DNA of 64,000 nt from Xenorhabdus nematophila ATCC 19061 (GCF_000252955.1 NC_014228.1:1626005-1690004), one strand, 5' to 3'. Positions 7,608 to 17,060 are shown, counted from the first letter of the stretch. Numbers and translations: made by a program. The notes: a model not told the origin generated them from the letters alone.

Positions 7608-10112
7608 TCATTGACAATTTTCATGTATTGAAATTACCGGAGCTTCACTTTTTGGCAAAACAAAACTCGCTTTACACTGAGAAAACGGCTCACCCCCCCA
7701 TTGAACAGACAACTGTCCCTGTTCCGGTATGCCACCGAAATAAACTTCGCCTCCATTGCCAACAATGCTTTGATTTGTGCTATGGGAGCTAGTTTTATTT
7801 TCTTTATTCACTTTATTTTCTTCATACAAAGCAGCCATTGCGCCAAAAGGAATCGGTTTACCTTGGTGAGTCAAAGTGAACAGGACTCGGTGACCAACCC
7901 ATGTGCGGAAATCAGCTACGACCATCGCTCCCTGTGTCGGAATAACAGTCTGGATATTAGACTCAATTTCTACTCCCTTGCCAAAAGAGTCCGGAGACAG
8001 CGCAATCCGGTTACGATGATAAGCACTGACATAAGGCAAGACAGCATGACCTTGCCCATCCGTTTCAACACCGCTATAACCGTTAATCTTAACGCCGGCA
8101 GCACCGGGTGTTTTGACCAGAACAATCGTCTCACCCAACGGTTGGGATAATGTCACGCCATGGCGATGGGTAACTATCCCGCCCCTGAGTCCGTAATTCA
8201 TCTGCTTCGAGCTATCGTTGTAGTTATATCCACCGGACAACTCACCATAACGGGCTTTATAACTGAGATGAATATTACCATTGTCACTCTGACCGTTATT
8301 ACCGTAACGCTGTTGCAGAGAATAACCCAGAACACCGTTATCCAGAGCCGTACCACTCAATCCAATTGATTGGTTGATATCGCCCCGGCGGTTATGATTG
8401 ATACTGTAGTTAGCCCAACTGTTCCGCAGCCAGCGATCGAGCGGAATTTGTATATTAAAAGCCAGTTGCTTGTCGGCTGTTGAGTTATTTGAACTCATAT
8501 TTTGGGTGTAATTCAGGGTATAATTGATATCGGCATAATTCACACTATACCCGACATTAAAACGACGGGTTGAGCTGTCCTTCCCCCAGTGATTCTGCCA
8601 GTCACCGGAAAAATAGACACTGCCGTAATCCGACAGATTTTGACTCAGAGTGAGCTGAAATTTATGTTTACTTTGAGATGATGGCTTGTCATACCCAGCC
8701 TGATAATTAGCCGCCGGTAAATCATAAAAATGCGGTGAAGAGTAATAATAACTGACCAAAGACAGGTTAGTTCCCGTCTGCTCAAAGTTTTTGGTGTACT
8801 GTGTCCGGTAAAGCCAACCCTGTTTTTGACCTTCATCAATAATATCAGCCTGCGACTGTGTGATATCAAAAGACAAAGAACCCCAATGACCAAAGCTATG
8901 TCCCACACCGATGGCATAAGCCTGATAGTTCGCAGACAGTAACGTGCCACTATACACCGTTGTGGCATGAGGCAGACCATAATAGACTTCGCTCTGCATA
9001 AAAACCGGCCGGCGGGCATGTTCATGTGAATTGCGGTATTCTCCTGCTGTCAGGTTGTATTTGAATCTCCCTTCTCTCAGCATGACGGGCGCGGATGAAA
9101 AGGATTGAACAAAATGCCGCTCACGGCCATCCGCTTCCCGAATAACCACATCCAAATCACCACCAGAAGAAGTCGGATAAAGATCATCAATGATAAAAGC
9201 GCCGGGTGGAACATAAGCCTGATAAATCATGTACCCGTTCTGACGAATGGTGATTTGGGCATTACTTTCTGCTATTCCCCGCACCACGGGAGCAAAACCC
9301 CGCTGGCTGTCCGGCAGCATATTATCATCAGACATCAGAGTGGCACCACGGAAAGCAAATCCGCTAAACAATTCTCCCCGTGTATTGGTCTCACCAATCA
9401 CCAACTGGCTTTTCAGAAAATGAATATCGCGTTGCAGATACGTATTAAGATTTTCCCAACGCGACTCACTGCTATTGCCTTGGTGATAAGTAGAATAATT
9501 CCGTAAACGCCAGGCACCCCAGTTTAATCCACTGCGCAGATTCAGATAGAAACTTTTGGTATCAGGGCCGATTTTATTCCGGGTTTCAGCACCACTAAGA
9601 TCGTAGTTCATCCATAGCGCGGGTTCACCCTGCTGCCAAAGTGACGAATCAATCGCACCGCGCGCTTCAGCTGTCATGGCCGCCTGAGGAAAACTAATCA
9701 ACAGTGTTTGTTGACTAAACTGTAACGTGGTATTGGCATAAGGAATGGTATCAGCCAAATCAGTGATCAACATATCTGCGTTCAAACCGGGGAAAGCGGC
9801 TACATTGACTCCCCAGTCAATCAGTTGCTGAACCGATAAGACGGGTTGCAGCTTCTTGCTGGCGCCCTGCACAAACCGGACATCTTGCTCACCTTTATCC
9901 TGACCATTGACACGGATATCAACACGGTAGATCCCCGGTGCACTCCCGCCTTTTTCTGCAAAATAACTCAAATCAGGCAGCGGCATGGACGGATCATGAA
10001 TCTCCAGTGCATCAAGATCAAAATAGTCACTGGAATACCCAAATACCGGTAAAAATCCGATCAGCAAAAATAACCGTAACCAGCCGCGGGCAGTAAAAGC
10101 AATCCAACGCAT
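7608..10112 (-). CDS. Outer-membrane fimbrial usher (FimD/PapC family)
   Basis: 834 residues with an N-terminal signal (MRWIAFTARGWLRLFLLIGFLPVFG). The usher N-domain begins SSDYFDLDALEIHDPSMPLPD. The central translocation barrel includes RGFAPVVRGIAESNAQITI and the plug-region segment YMIYQAYVPPGAFIIDDLYP. The C-terminal domains contain the paired Cys (QCKASF and ENCQ at the very end). Ushers form the pore that receives chaperone-subunit complexes and secretes the pilus. Order in the operon is pilin, chaperone, usher, adhesin; the gap to the chaperone gene is 26 bp. Length is normal (about 800-880). Confidence 0.95.
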   Translation of the reverse strand: MRWIAFTARGWLRLFLLIGFLPVFGYSSDYFDLDALEIHDPSMPLPDLSYFAEKGGSAPGIYRVDIRVNGQDKGEQDVRFVQGASKKLQPVLSVQQLIDWGVNVAAFPGLNADMLITDLADTIPYANTTLQFSQQTLLISFPQAAMTAEARGAIDSSLWQQGEPALWMNYDLSGAETRNKIGPDTKSFYLNLRSGLNWGAWRLRNYSTYHQGNSSESRWENLNTYLQRDIHFLKSQLVIGETNTRGELFSGFAFRGATLMSDDNMLPDSQRGFAPVVRGIAESNAQITIRQNGYMIYQAYVPPGAFIIDDLYPTSSGGDLDVVIREADGRERHFVQSFSSAPVMLREGRFKYNLTAGEYRNSHEHARRPVFMQSEVYYGLPHATTVYSGTLLSANYQAYAIGVGHSFGHWGSLSFDITQSQADIIDEGQKQGWLYRTQYTKNFEQTGTNLSLVSYYYSSPHFYDLPAANYQAGYDKPSSQSKHKFQLTLSQNLSDYGSVYFSGDWQNHWGKDSSTRRFNVGYSVNYADINYTLNYTQNMSSNNSTADKQLAFNIQIPLDRWLRNSWANYSINHNRRGDINQSIGLSGTALDNGVLGYSLQQRYGNNGQSDNGNIHLSYKARYGELSGGYNYNDSSKQMNYGLRGGIVTHRHGVTLSQPLGETIVLVKTPGAAGVKINGYSGVETDGQGHAVLPYVSAYHRNRIALSPDSFGKGVEIESNIQTVIPTQGAMVVADFRTWVGHRVLFTLTHQGKPIPFGAMAALYEENKVNKENKTSSHSTNQSIVGNGGEVYFGGIPEQGQLSVQWGGEPFSQCKASFVLPKSEAPVISIHENCQ

Positions 10113-10138
10113 ATTATCTTTTGACTTATGGATTATTA

Positions 10139-10846
10139 CTAAGATGATAGTGTCTGAGACTGTGGCTCAGTTGTACCGCCAAAATCATTGATGGCCCGCC
10201 AGATCACGGTATTGCCGGAACCGGCGGGTAAAGGCCATTGTTTGCTGCTAAACGGGGATACCATACCGGTTTCTGGTACAGATTGTCCGTCGATCATAAT
10301 GTCATAGAATGAAATATAAAAAGGAGTTGGATTCTGCACCACCAGTTGCCCGCCCTGTCGGGAAAAAGTCAGCTGCTGATAGGCATGACCCGCCTGTTCT
10401 TCTGTTAAACCAGCGCCAGCAGGTCGATAAAAGAGTTTTATCCGGTTTTTCACCGATATCAGCAGACGATTTGCATTATTCTTTTCCACAGCAGGAATGG
10501 CTTTAACGTTCAGCCAGAAGACAGATTCACGATCCCGTGGTAAGGCGTCATTTGTCAGAATAATTCGCAGGCGGTTTTCTTGTTCACCATCCAGACGAAA
10601 TAAAGGCGGTGTGACTAAAAATGGTGCTTTACGATCAGATGCTTCTGTCGTTGGTGTAAACATATCGACCCAAGACTGAATAAGGTAAACATCTTCCTTG
10701 CCAGAATTAATGACGGAAATAGTCGCTTCACGCTGAGAAGCTTCATAAATGACCCGGGTACTACCGAGCGCCACGCCAGCATAAACGGGGGAAACGAAAA
10801 TAACAGGCAGGGACAGTAACAGCACGATCAAAAAACGTTTTAACAT
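10139..10846 (-). CDS. Periplasmic fimbrial chaperone (PapD/FimC family)
   Basis: 235 residues from the ATG at 10846 (MLKRFLIVLLLSLPVIFVSPVYA, signal peptide). An upstream in-frame TTG is less likely because AGGGA lies 7-8 bases before the ATG. The mature protein begins GVALGSTRVIYEASQREATI and contains the PapD pattern LPRDRESVFWLNVKAIP and the LFYRP segment. Such chaperones donate a G1 beta strand to pilin subunits and deliver them to the usher. The gene lies between the pilin and usher genes. Confidence 0.94.
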   Translation of the reverse strand: MLKRFLIVLLLSLPVIFVSPVYAGVALGSTRVIYEASQREATISVINSGKEDVYLIQSWVDMFTPTTEASDRKAPFLVTPPLFRLDGEQENRLRIILTNDALPRDRESVFWLNVKAIPAVEKNNANRLLISVKNRIKLFYRPAGAGLTEEQAGHAYQQLTFSRQGGQLVVQNPTPFYISFYDIMIDGQSVPETGMVSPFSSKQWPLPAGSGNTVIWRAINDFGGTTEPQSQTLSS

Positions 10847-10877
10847 AACAATATCCCTACACAACTTAAAAATAAGG

Positions 10878-10906
10878 GATATCCCACCGTATTCGATGGG
10901 AATATC
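10878..10906 (-). promoter_or_regulatory. Intergenic hairpin between pilin and chaperone genes
   Basis: GATATCCCA at 10878-10886 can pair with TGGGAATATC at 10897-10906 with one bulge; a nested perfect 10-bp palindrome GGGATATCCC sits at 10876-10885. There is no clear T-run. Hairpins here in fimbrial operons often set the excess of major pilin mRNA over chaperone/usher mRNA, and that role is inferred. Confidence 0.4.
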
Positions 10907-10946
10907 ACAGGTGCAGTAAAAAACAGTAAACGGAAAGAGTAAAGAA

Positions 10947-11453
10947 TTACTCGTAGTGTAGTGTAAAGGTCGTGGTGGCTTGCACTGTACCTATTGTAGC
11001 CGCGCCTGTAGCCACATATTTAGCCTTGAATTTAAATTCATCTGCCTGATTCAAGCCTACATTAAGAAGTTTACTAAAACCCGTTTTGGTAATCTGAGTA
11101 GTACCATCATCCTCATACATACCAATACCAACATTTGTTGCTTTACCTGTACCGCTTGCATTTGTCAGCAAATTATTCGCACCCAGATTATCGAACTTTA
11201 CTTTAACCTTTGGTGTAGCACTACTTAGCCCACAATTTGTCAAATTAATCTTAAAGGGTTTCTCACCAGCAGCAGCACCATCTGATGCCAACTGGCTTAC
11301 ATTTACCTCATCCAACGCCAACGTGGTCGGTGCTGCTGTGGCACTACACGTTCCGTTAATAATTCTCCCTGTAAAGCTAATTGTGCCACTAGAAGCAGGC
11401 GCAGCCATTGAGCCAAAAATAACTACTGCGATAAATAATTTTAATAAATTCAT
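10947..11453 (-). CDS. Major fimbrial subunit (type-1-like pilin)
   Basis: 168 residues with a signal peptide (MNLLKLFIAVVIFGSMAAPASSG). The mature pilin has the N-terminal strand GTISFTGRIINGTCS, the conserved Cys pair (NGTCSA and LTNCGLSS) and a C-terminal beta strand ending QATTTFTLHYE with the penultimate Tyr used in donor-strand exchange. This is the FimA-like structural subunit polymerised by the usher. It is the first gene of the operon; about 1 kb of AT-rich DNA lies upstream. Only one pilin gene is visible. Confidence 0.92.
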   Translation of the reverse strand: MNLLKLFIAVVIFGSMAAPASSGTISFTGRIINGTCSATAAPTTLALDEVNVSQLASDGAAAGEKPFKINLTNCGLSSATPKVKVKFDNLGANNLLTNASGTGKATNVGIGMYEDDGTTQITKTGFSKLLNVGLNQADEFKFKAKYVATGAATIGTVQATTTFTLHYE

Positions 11454-12076
11454 TTCTATATTCCTTTAATTACCTATATTACGCATATCAAACTCTCCTC
11501 AGCCGAAATAAAAATACCCCTTTTCAGTTAAGGAAATTCAATAAATTCTAATAATTGATGATTGTGTTTTAACGACAGATTCAGAATGTCTTTCTTAATA
11601 AGTAGTCACATCTTTGCTAAAGCTCAAAACAATAAGTGAATCAGAAATTCAACTGCCTGAGTAAAGTTTATTCCTCGAAAGCAGTATGAATCTGACCAAA
11701 GAAGCGCGCGATTTTTATACTAACAATCTATTTTTGTAATGACCTAAATATTAGATCGGGAACGCCGATCCTAACTCGCTAGCTTATGTGTATATATCCA
11801 ATAAACTTGCAGACATGTAAAAAAACATCACTTATTATATTAATTTTTTTAATAATTACCTATGATATCAACACTGAATTTTGAAGTGAAATGAGTATAT
11901 AAATGGTGTGTCAATTGATGAAGCATTTGAGCCAGCCTTACCTTCTGTGGTTTCCATACCCCGATAATATTAAGCATATTTGATTAATATCATTAGTATC
12001 AACATATCCTGATTAAAAATTTCACTTTAGTGAGGGGATAAAAGATACACCAACTAATTTCCTTATAAAAATTGTT

Positions 12077-12141
12077 ATTAACGATCAATTAATCTAATTT
12101 GATAGTTATTAACTATTGATATTAATTATTCGATCGTTAAT
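12077..12141. repeat. Nested palindromes in the fimbrial upstream region
   Basis: ATTAACGATC at 12077-12086 is repeated in inverted orientation as GATCGTTAAT at 12132-12141. Between them is a 15-bp odd palindrome with 7-bp arms around one central base (12102-12116, ATAGTTA-T-TAACTAT). The symmetry suggests operator half-sites for a regulator, but the AT-rich background makes chance matches likelier. Confidence 0.4.
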
Positions 12142-12270
12142 TCAAATATTAAAATTATTAATAAATTAATATGTTATTAAGATGAAATGATAATGTTTTA
12201 ATTAAGTTTTTATTTTTAAAATAATAACCAAATCATAAGGTAAAATCGGGTCATGCTGAAAGGCGGGGAA

Positions 12271-12296
12271 ACAAAAGCACCATTTTTGATGGTGCT
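12271..12296 (-). terminator. Minus-strand Rho-independent terminator
   Basis: AGCACCAT (12276-12283) pairs with ATGGTGCT (12289-12296) around a 5-nt loop; on the minus strand the stem is followed by TTTTGTTT. It is oriented to stop transcripts leaving flhA before they reach the fimbrial promoter region. Confidence 0.75.
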
Positions 12297-12425
12297 GTCA
12301 GCAATAGAATCGGAATAAACCTAATATACTCTGATATATTCGTCAGTGTAATTTGCCTTAATTAGGTTATTTTTATGTGAAAACATAGTGTCCCTATTTG
12401 TTATACATAATAGATAAACGCGATA

Positions 12426-12455
12426 ATAAGATGATCGCTTAGGCGATCATCTTAT
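12426..12455 (-). terminator. Hairpin directly downstream of flhA
   Basis: A 13-bp perfect stem (ATAAGATGATCGC 12426-12438, GCGATCATCTTAT 12443-12455) with a 4-nt TTAG loop begins 10 bp after the flhA stop. The following minus-strand bases are only moderately T-rich, so it may work together with the hairpin at 12271-12296. Confidence 0.7.
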
Positions 12456-12465
12456 ATCCATTATT

Positions 12466-14553
12466 TTACCTCGTCCCCCCAATCGTTGCCGTCATTCTGA
12501 TTTGGCGATTATCGGTAATTTCAAGGTTGGACAATACAACCAACCGAGGCAATACGCGACGTAAGAAACGAGATAATAGCGGGCGCAGTGCATGGTTGAC
12601 CAATAGCACTGGCGGTGCCCCCAACATTTCCTGACGTTCCAATGCCTCCTCTGCCTGGCGCTCCAGGCTTTCTGCCAGGCCCGGTTCCAAGCCGCCGCCA
12701 TTTTGGAGTGCTTGCAGCAGCAGTCTTTCCAATCCGGCATCCAATCCAATCACTTTGATCTCATCCGTTCCCGGGAACCATTGCTGGGCAATCGCCCTGC
12801 CAAGAGCAATTCGGATCATGGCGGTTAATTCGTAAGGATCTTTCTGTACCGGAGCATGTTCTGCTAATGTCTCAATAATAGAGCGCATATCGCGAATGGG
12901 TACTTGCTCTGCCAACAGATTTTGCAGAACTTTGTGCAACGTTGTCAGGCTAACAACATCAGGAATGAAATCTTCCGTCAGTTTCGGCATTTCCTGGCTG
13001 ACACGCTCAAACAATTGCTGAGCTTCCTGTCTTCCAAACAATTCGCTGGAATGCTGCGAGAGTAAATGGTTAAGGTGAGTAGCAACGACCGTACTGGCTG
13101 CTACGACAGTGTAACCCTGTACTTGGGCCTGTTCTCTTAAGCTGTCATCAATCCATACCGCCGCCAAACCAAAGGCCGGATCTGTTGTCAAGTCACCTTG
13201 CAGTTCACCCACGGCACCGCCCGGATTAATCGCCAACCAACGCCCCGGATGTGCTTCTCCACGACCAATTTCTACGCCTTTCATCATGATACGATAACTC
13301 GCCGGTGCCAATTCAAGGTTGTCACGAATATGCACGACAGGGGGCAAATAACCCACTTCTTGCGCGAATTTTTTGCGAATACCACTGATACGACCGAGAA
13401 GTTCACCATTTTGACGAAAATCCACCATCGGGATAAGACGATAGCCCACTTCCATTCCCAATGGATCTTCCAGGTGTACATCAGACCATGAAGCTTCTGT
13501 GGTTTGTTGTTGCTCTTCCACCGCTTTCATTTCTTCATGTTTTGCTATCAGCGGATTTTTATCTTTACGCAGTAAGAAATAACCCACGCCGGCTAACGCT
13601 GCGGTAAACAACAAAAAGACAAAATTAGGCATTCCCGGCACTAAACCTAGCAGACCAAGTACCCCGGCACTCAACATCATCACTTTGGGATTGTTGAAAA
13701 GCTGGGTCACCATTTGCTGACCCACATCTTCATCAGTTGCAACACGCGTAACGATAACCCCTGCCGCTGTGGAGATGATCAAAGCAGGTAACTGAGCAAC
13801 CAACCCGTCACCGATAGTCAGCAAAGTATAGGCTTCCGCGGCATCTCCCAACGTCAAATTATGTTGAGCAACACCCACAATCAATCCACCAATGATATTG
13901 ATCACCAGTATCATCAACCCGGCAATCGCATCACCGCGCACGAATTTACTCGCACCGTCCATTGAACCGTAAAAGTCCGCTTCTTGAGTCACTTCAGCAC
14001 GGCGTTTTTTCGCTTCATCTTCACCAATTAAGCCCGCGTTCAAGTCAGCATCAATTGCCATCTGTTTACCGGGCATGCCATCCAGTACGAAACGCGCACC
14101 AACTTCTGCTATACGCCCGGCACCTTTGGTAATGACCATAAAGTTAATCAGGATCAGAATAACGAAAACAACAATACCAATCGCAAAATTACCCCCGACA
14201 AGGAAGTGACCAAAGGCTTCCACTACCTGCCCGGCGGCGGCTGAACCAGTATGGCCTTCCATCAGAATAATTCGTGTGGAAGCGACGTTCAGTGACAAAC
14301 GTAGTAAAGTCGAGAACAGCAGAATAGTTGGGAATGCGGCAAAATCCAGTGTTCTGCGGGTGAACATCGCCACCAGCAAAACCATGATGGAAAGTGCAAT
14401 GTTGAAAGTAAAGAGTAGATCAAGCAGAAATGGCGGCAACGGTAACACCATCATCGACAAGATCATGAGGATTAGAACAGGGCCCGCAAGCATTTGCCAC
14501 TCGGAGCCTTTTATATTCCCCGGTAAACGGAATAATGAGGCCAGATTAGCCAT
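12466..14553 (-). CDS. flhA: Flagellar export gate protein FlhA
   Basis: 695 residues from the ATG at 14553 (MANLASLFRLPGNIKG), which aligns with the known FlhA N-terminus. A start seven codons upstream is possible but less likely. Multiple N-terminal membrane helices (about 20-330) include the conserved cytoplasmic FHIPEP signature region (INFMVITKGAGRIAEVGARF), and a large C-terminal cytoplasmic domain receives export substrates. The start overlaps the flhB stop by 8 bp, implying translational coupling. FlhA forms the nonameric export ring. flhE, the usual third gene of flhBAE, is not visible downstream. Confidence 0.97.
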   Translation of the reverse strand: MANLASLFRLPGNIKGSEWQMLAGPVLILMILSMMVLPLPPFLLDLLFTFNIALSIMVLLVAMFTRRTLDFAAFPTILLFSTLLRLSLNVASTRIILMEGHTGSAAAGQVVEAFGHFLVGGNFAIGIVVFVILILINFMVITKGAGRIAEVGARFVLDGMPGKQMAIDADLNAGLIGEDEAKKRRAEVTQEADFYGSMDGASKFVRGDAIAGLMILVINIIGGLIVGVAQHNLTLGDAAEAYTLLTIGDGLVAQLPALIISTAAGVIVTRVATDEDVGQQMVTQLFNNPKVMMLSAGVLGLLGLVPGMPNFVFLLFTAALAGVGYFLLRKDKNPLIAKHEEMKAVEEQQQTTEASWSDVHLEDPLGMEVGYRLIPMVDFRQNGELLGRISGIRKKFAQEVGYLPPVVHIRDNLELAPASYRIMMKGVEIGRGEAHPGRWLAINPGGAVGELQGDLTTDPAFGLAAVWIDDSLREQAQVQGYTVVAASTVVATHLNHLLSQHSSELFGRQEAQQLFERVSQEMPKLTEDFIPDVVSLTTLHKVLQNLLAEQVPIRDMRSIIETLAEHAPVQKDPYELTAMIRIALGRAIAQQWFPGTDEIKVIGLDAGLERLLLQALQNGGGLEPGLAESLERQAEEALERQEMLGAPPVLLVNHALRPLLSRFLRRVLPRLVVLSNLEITDNRQIRMTATIGGTR

Positions 14554-15697
14554 GACGATTATTTTCTCCAGCAAAATCCAGTGTTGGCGGCACTGGCAGA
14601 TTTTCAGGTTTTTTCGGTTTCAGGCCACCTTCCTGTTTCCAACGTTTCAATTGGTAAACCCAGGCAAGCACTTCTGCAACAGCGGCATAGAGTGCCGCAG
14701 GAATAAAGCCTCCCACTTCAGCATAACGAAATAATGCCCTTGCCAAAGGTGGGGCTTCCAACAACGGAATGCGGTTTTCCGCACCCATTTCTTTGATGCG
14801 CAAGGCAATGAGCCCCGCCCCTTTTGCCAATACTTTAGGTGCGCTCATCTTTTTGCTGTCATATTGCAAGGCAACAGCGTAATGGGTTGGATTGGTGACA
14901 ATAACATCGGCCTTTGGTACATCAGCCATCATGCGCTTACGCGCAGCCGCTCGCTGTTGTTGACGGATTCTTGCCTTTACATGTGGGTCCCCTTCTTGTT
15001 CCTTAAACTCATCCTTGATCTCCTGACGGGTCATTCTCAATTTTTTCAGGTGGCTACGGATTTGATAAAGCACATCAAACGCCACCATGGGTATCAGCAT
15101 AAATAAGATAATATAGCTGGCAAAAATCATCATGAGCACAGCATCATTCAACGCCATTAAAGGAGGCTGAGCTATCAGGTTAAGCATGGCAGGCCAATTC
15201 AGCCAGATAAACAACGCGGCCCCGCCTCCCACCAGCGATGCTTTCAAGATGGCTTTAAACAATTCCGCCAGCGCATTCATGGAGAAAATTTTCTTCAAAC
15301 CAGAAATCGGGTTCAACTTAGTCAGATCAAACTTGATAGATTTTGAACTGAATAGCAGCCCTCCCATCAATGCGGGGGCACTAAGAGCAATCAAAACTAA
15401 TCCGGCAAATACTGGCAACAAGGCCCAAACGGCTTGTTTCAACAATCGGCCAACTTGTTGCAACATCTGTTTATCATTGCTGACCATATTGTGATCGAAG
15501 TTAAAGCCTTCAAATACCATCAGAGAAAGTTCATGGGTGATCGACTGTCCACTCATCCAAAGCAAACTAACTCCTCCTGCCAGCATCAGGATTGAAGTCA
15601 GCTCCCTGGAACGCGCAATTTGCCCCTCTTTACGGGCTTTTTCCCGTTTATGGGGCGTGGGTTCTTCGGTTTTTTCGAGATCGCTATCTTCAGCCAC
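14546..15697 (-). CDS. flhB: Flagellar export switch protein FlhB
   Basis: 383 residues from the GTG at 15697 (MAEDSDLEKTEEPTPHKRE), preceded by AAGGAAA with good spacing; upstream in-frame codons do not look like FlhB. Four hydrophobic segments lie in the first about 215 residues. The autocleavage motif NPTH is seen in DVIVTNPTHYAVALQYD, and a cytoplasmic C-terminal domain follows. FlhB controls the switch from hook to filament export by self-cleavage between Asn and Pro. It forms a coupled pair with flhA. Chemotaxis genes that would normally lie upstream are not in the window, probably displaced by the island starting near 16.3 kb. Confidence 0.96.
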   Translation of the reverse strand: MAEDSDLEKTEEPTPHKREKARKEGQIARSRELTSILMLAGGVSLLWMSGQSITHELSLMVFEGFNFDHNMVSNDKQMLQQVGRLLKQAVWALLPVFAGLVLIALSAPALMGGLLFSSKSIKFDLTKLNPISGLKKIFSMNALAELFKAILKASLVGGGAALFIWLNWPAMLNLIAQPPLMALNDAVLMMIFASYIILFMLIPMVAFDVLYQIRSHLKKLRMTRQEIKDEFKEQEGDPHVKARIRQQQRAAARKRMMADVPKADVIVTNPTHYAVALQYDSKKMSAPKVLAKGAGLIALRIKEMGAENRIPLLEAPPLARALFRYAEVGGFIPAALYAAVAEVLAWVYQLKRWKQEGGLKPKKPENLPVPPTLDFAGENNRHG

Positions 15698-16365
15698 GGC
15701 TTTCCTTGGTGAGCGTTCGTTATTGCGTGCAAAAAATTTGCTTTTGGAAAAGAGCAAATGAAATTGGGCTAAGCATGACAAAAGCCCAGAAATTCAATGG
15801 CGGGAACACTGCGAAATTTGCAGGGGTATTTGAGGAATTATCCTTACTTCTTAGAAAAACTTAGGATGCAGAAAAGCAGCCCAGGTTTTGGCAATTGGGC
15901 ATATCATCATCAAAATAACAAGAAGCAGTTTTCTATAGTTTAACAAGTTATTGCTCCCGACCTTGATTAAGCATATTCAGAAATAAAACAGGAGATAAGT
16001 AGTCTCTCTATCTCCTGCTTTTTCAATAACGAATTTTACTTAATTGATTTTATGAGATAACTCTCTGTTATTGCAGCTAAAAGGTTTTATCCTTTATGCC
16101 GCAAAAAGTGACATTTCTAAATTGTTTAAAAGTGACATTACTATATTGGTACTACAGAACGCATTCTCAAAACGTGGATTATGTCGATATTGCTTATGTA
16201 ACATAATCGATTGTGAAATACGTTTATATAGTCATCTGTATTCATCAATAATCATTTGCAGTCATGAATATTAATTTAATTATTTGATTTTAATTGGATT
16301 TATTATTATTTCCTGTTTTCCTTAATCATCAATAGTCACAAATATTCATCTGGTGTCATGAAAAA
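15698..16365. other. Non-coding region between flhB and the mobile-element island
   Basis: About 670 bp without a credible gene. It holds the flhB promoter side, a strong bidirectional terminator (15989-16023) and, from about 16090, AT-rich DNA with short recurring words (AAGTGACATT at 16107 and 16130; TTCATC and GTCATGAA several times up to 16360). The repeated words resemble the arm-site-rich DNA next to phage or island integrases. No tRNA was recognised. Confidence 0.5.
15981..16023. terminator. Bidirectional terminator upstream of flhB
   Basis: CAGGAGATA (15989-15997) pairs with TATCTCCTG (16009-16017). The plus strand continues CTTTTTC and the minus strand continues TTTTATTT, so it can terminate in both directions. 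In the Yersinia-like order it would close the che operon ahead of flhB. Confidence 0.8.
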
Positions 16366-16387
16366 AATGTACACATGAGTGTACATT
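16366..16387. promoter_or_regulatory. Perfect inverted repeat (operator candidate) before the integrase remnant
   Basis: AATGTACAC (16366-16374) and GTGTACATT (16379-16387) form 9-bp perfect arms around ATGA, 40 bp upstream of the integrase start at 16428. Spacing and symmetry fit a dimeric repressor site controlling the integrase. Confidence 0.55.
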
Positions 16388-16427
16388 ATCTACATTAAAA
16401 GCAATGTTATTTTTCGAGGAAGGTAAT

Positions 16428-17060
16428 ATGGCTATTACTGATTCATAGCTCCGCTCTGCCAATGGCAAACCCCAGGAAAAAATCACTACCAAATCCGACA
16501 GGGACGGCCTGTCTGTTTGTGTCACCCCTAAGGGAAAAATCATATTCCAATTTAGGTATCGCTGGAATGACAAAGGGGATCGGATTGATATTGGTACTTA
16601 TCCTGCAACCAGCTTAAAAGATGCCCGCGATTCAGTGATTTTTTATCGTGGAGAACTTGAACAGCATCGCAACCCCAAAATAGTTAAACGGGTTCGCAAA
16701 GAATCGGCCTTGAGCGCGGTCACCGTGGAGAAGTTAATACGTGATTGGTGGAAAACAACAATGCAAGATTCAAAGATTAATGCCGATAGTATATTACGTT
16801 CTTTCGAGATTTATGTTTTTCCAAAGATTGGAAAGTTGCCCCATGATGAGGCGACACTGCATGTGTGGCTTTCTTTAATTGAAGATGTAGTCAAACAAGT
16901 GCCATCAGTCGGGATGCGTATACTGACATACTCTAAAACAGCTCATAAATGGGCAGTTCGGCGAGGAATAACTAACCTTACGCCATTGTCTGATGTAGAA
17001 AAGAGTGATTTAAGCGGGAAAAGTATACATAACGACATGGATCTAAATCACTTTTCATAA
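16428..17060 (+). pseudogene. Truncated P4-type tyrosine integrase
   Basis: Reading from the ATG at 16428 (AGGA SD at 16417), codon 7 is an amber stop (TAG, 16446-16448). The frame then continues through the DUF4102-type N-terminal arm-binding domain (DGLSVCVTPKGKIIFQFRYR, then IGTYPATSLKDAR) and a core-binding-like segment to a stop at 17060, next to the IS630 element. The catalytic domain with the R-H-R-Y residues is absent. The amber codon is a single-base change from CAG. It most likely mobilised the island whose remains follow. Codons after the stop are still clearly protein-like, so decay is recent. Confidence 0.85.

Larger units (their letters stand above)
11454..12425. promoter_or_regulatory. 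Long AT-rich non-coding region upstream of the fimbrial operon
   Basis: Roughly 970 bp with no credible coding frame on either strand, between the pilin start and the end of flhA. It must contain the fimbrial promoter. Composition is strongly AT-biased, especially 12060-12230, with several short palindromes; such tracts are typical H-NS targets. A small GC-containing hairpin lies at 11754-11770 (GATCGG / CCGATC). In the Yersinia-like gene order flhE would follow flhA here. No flhE frame is visible. Confidence 0.6.

Noticed and set aside
11454..12240. Invertible promoter element of the mrp/fim type upstream of the pilin gene
   Set aside because: Only 9-10 bp inverted matches were found (for example AAGTGAAAT at 11884 with ATTTCACTT at 12019), too short for such AT-rich DNA, and no invertase gene lies nearby.
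15698..16365. tRNA gene serving as the island attachment site
   Set aside because: No cloverleaf or CCA-ended sequence could be recognised on either strand near the integrase remnant.
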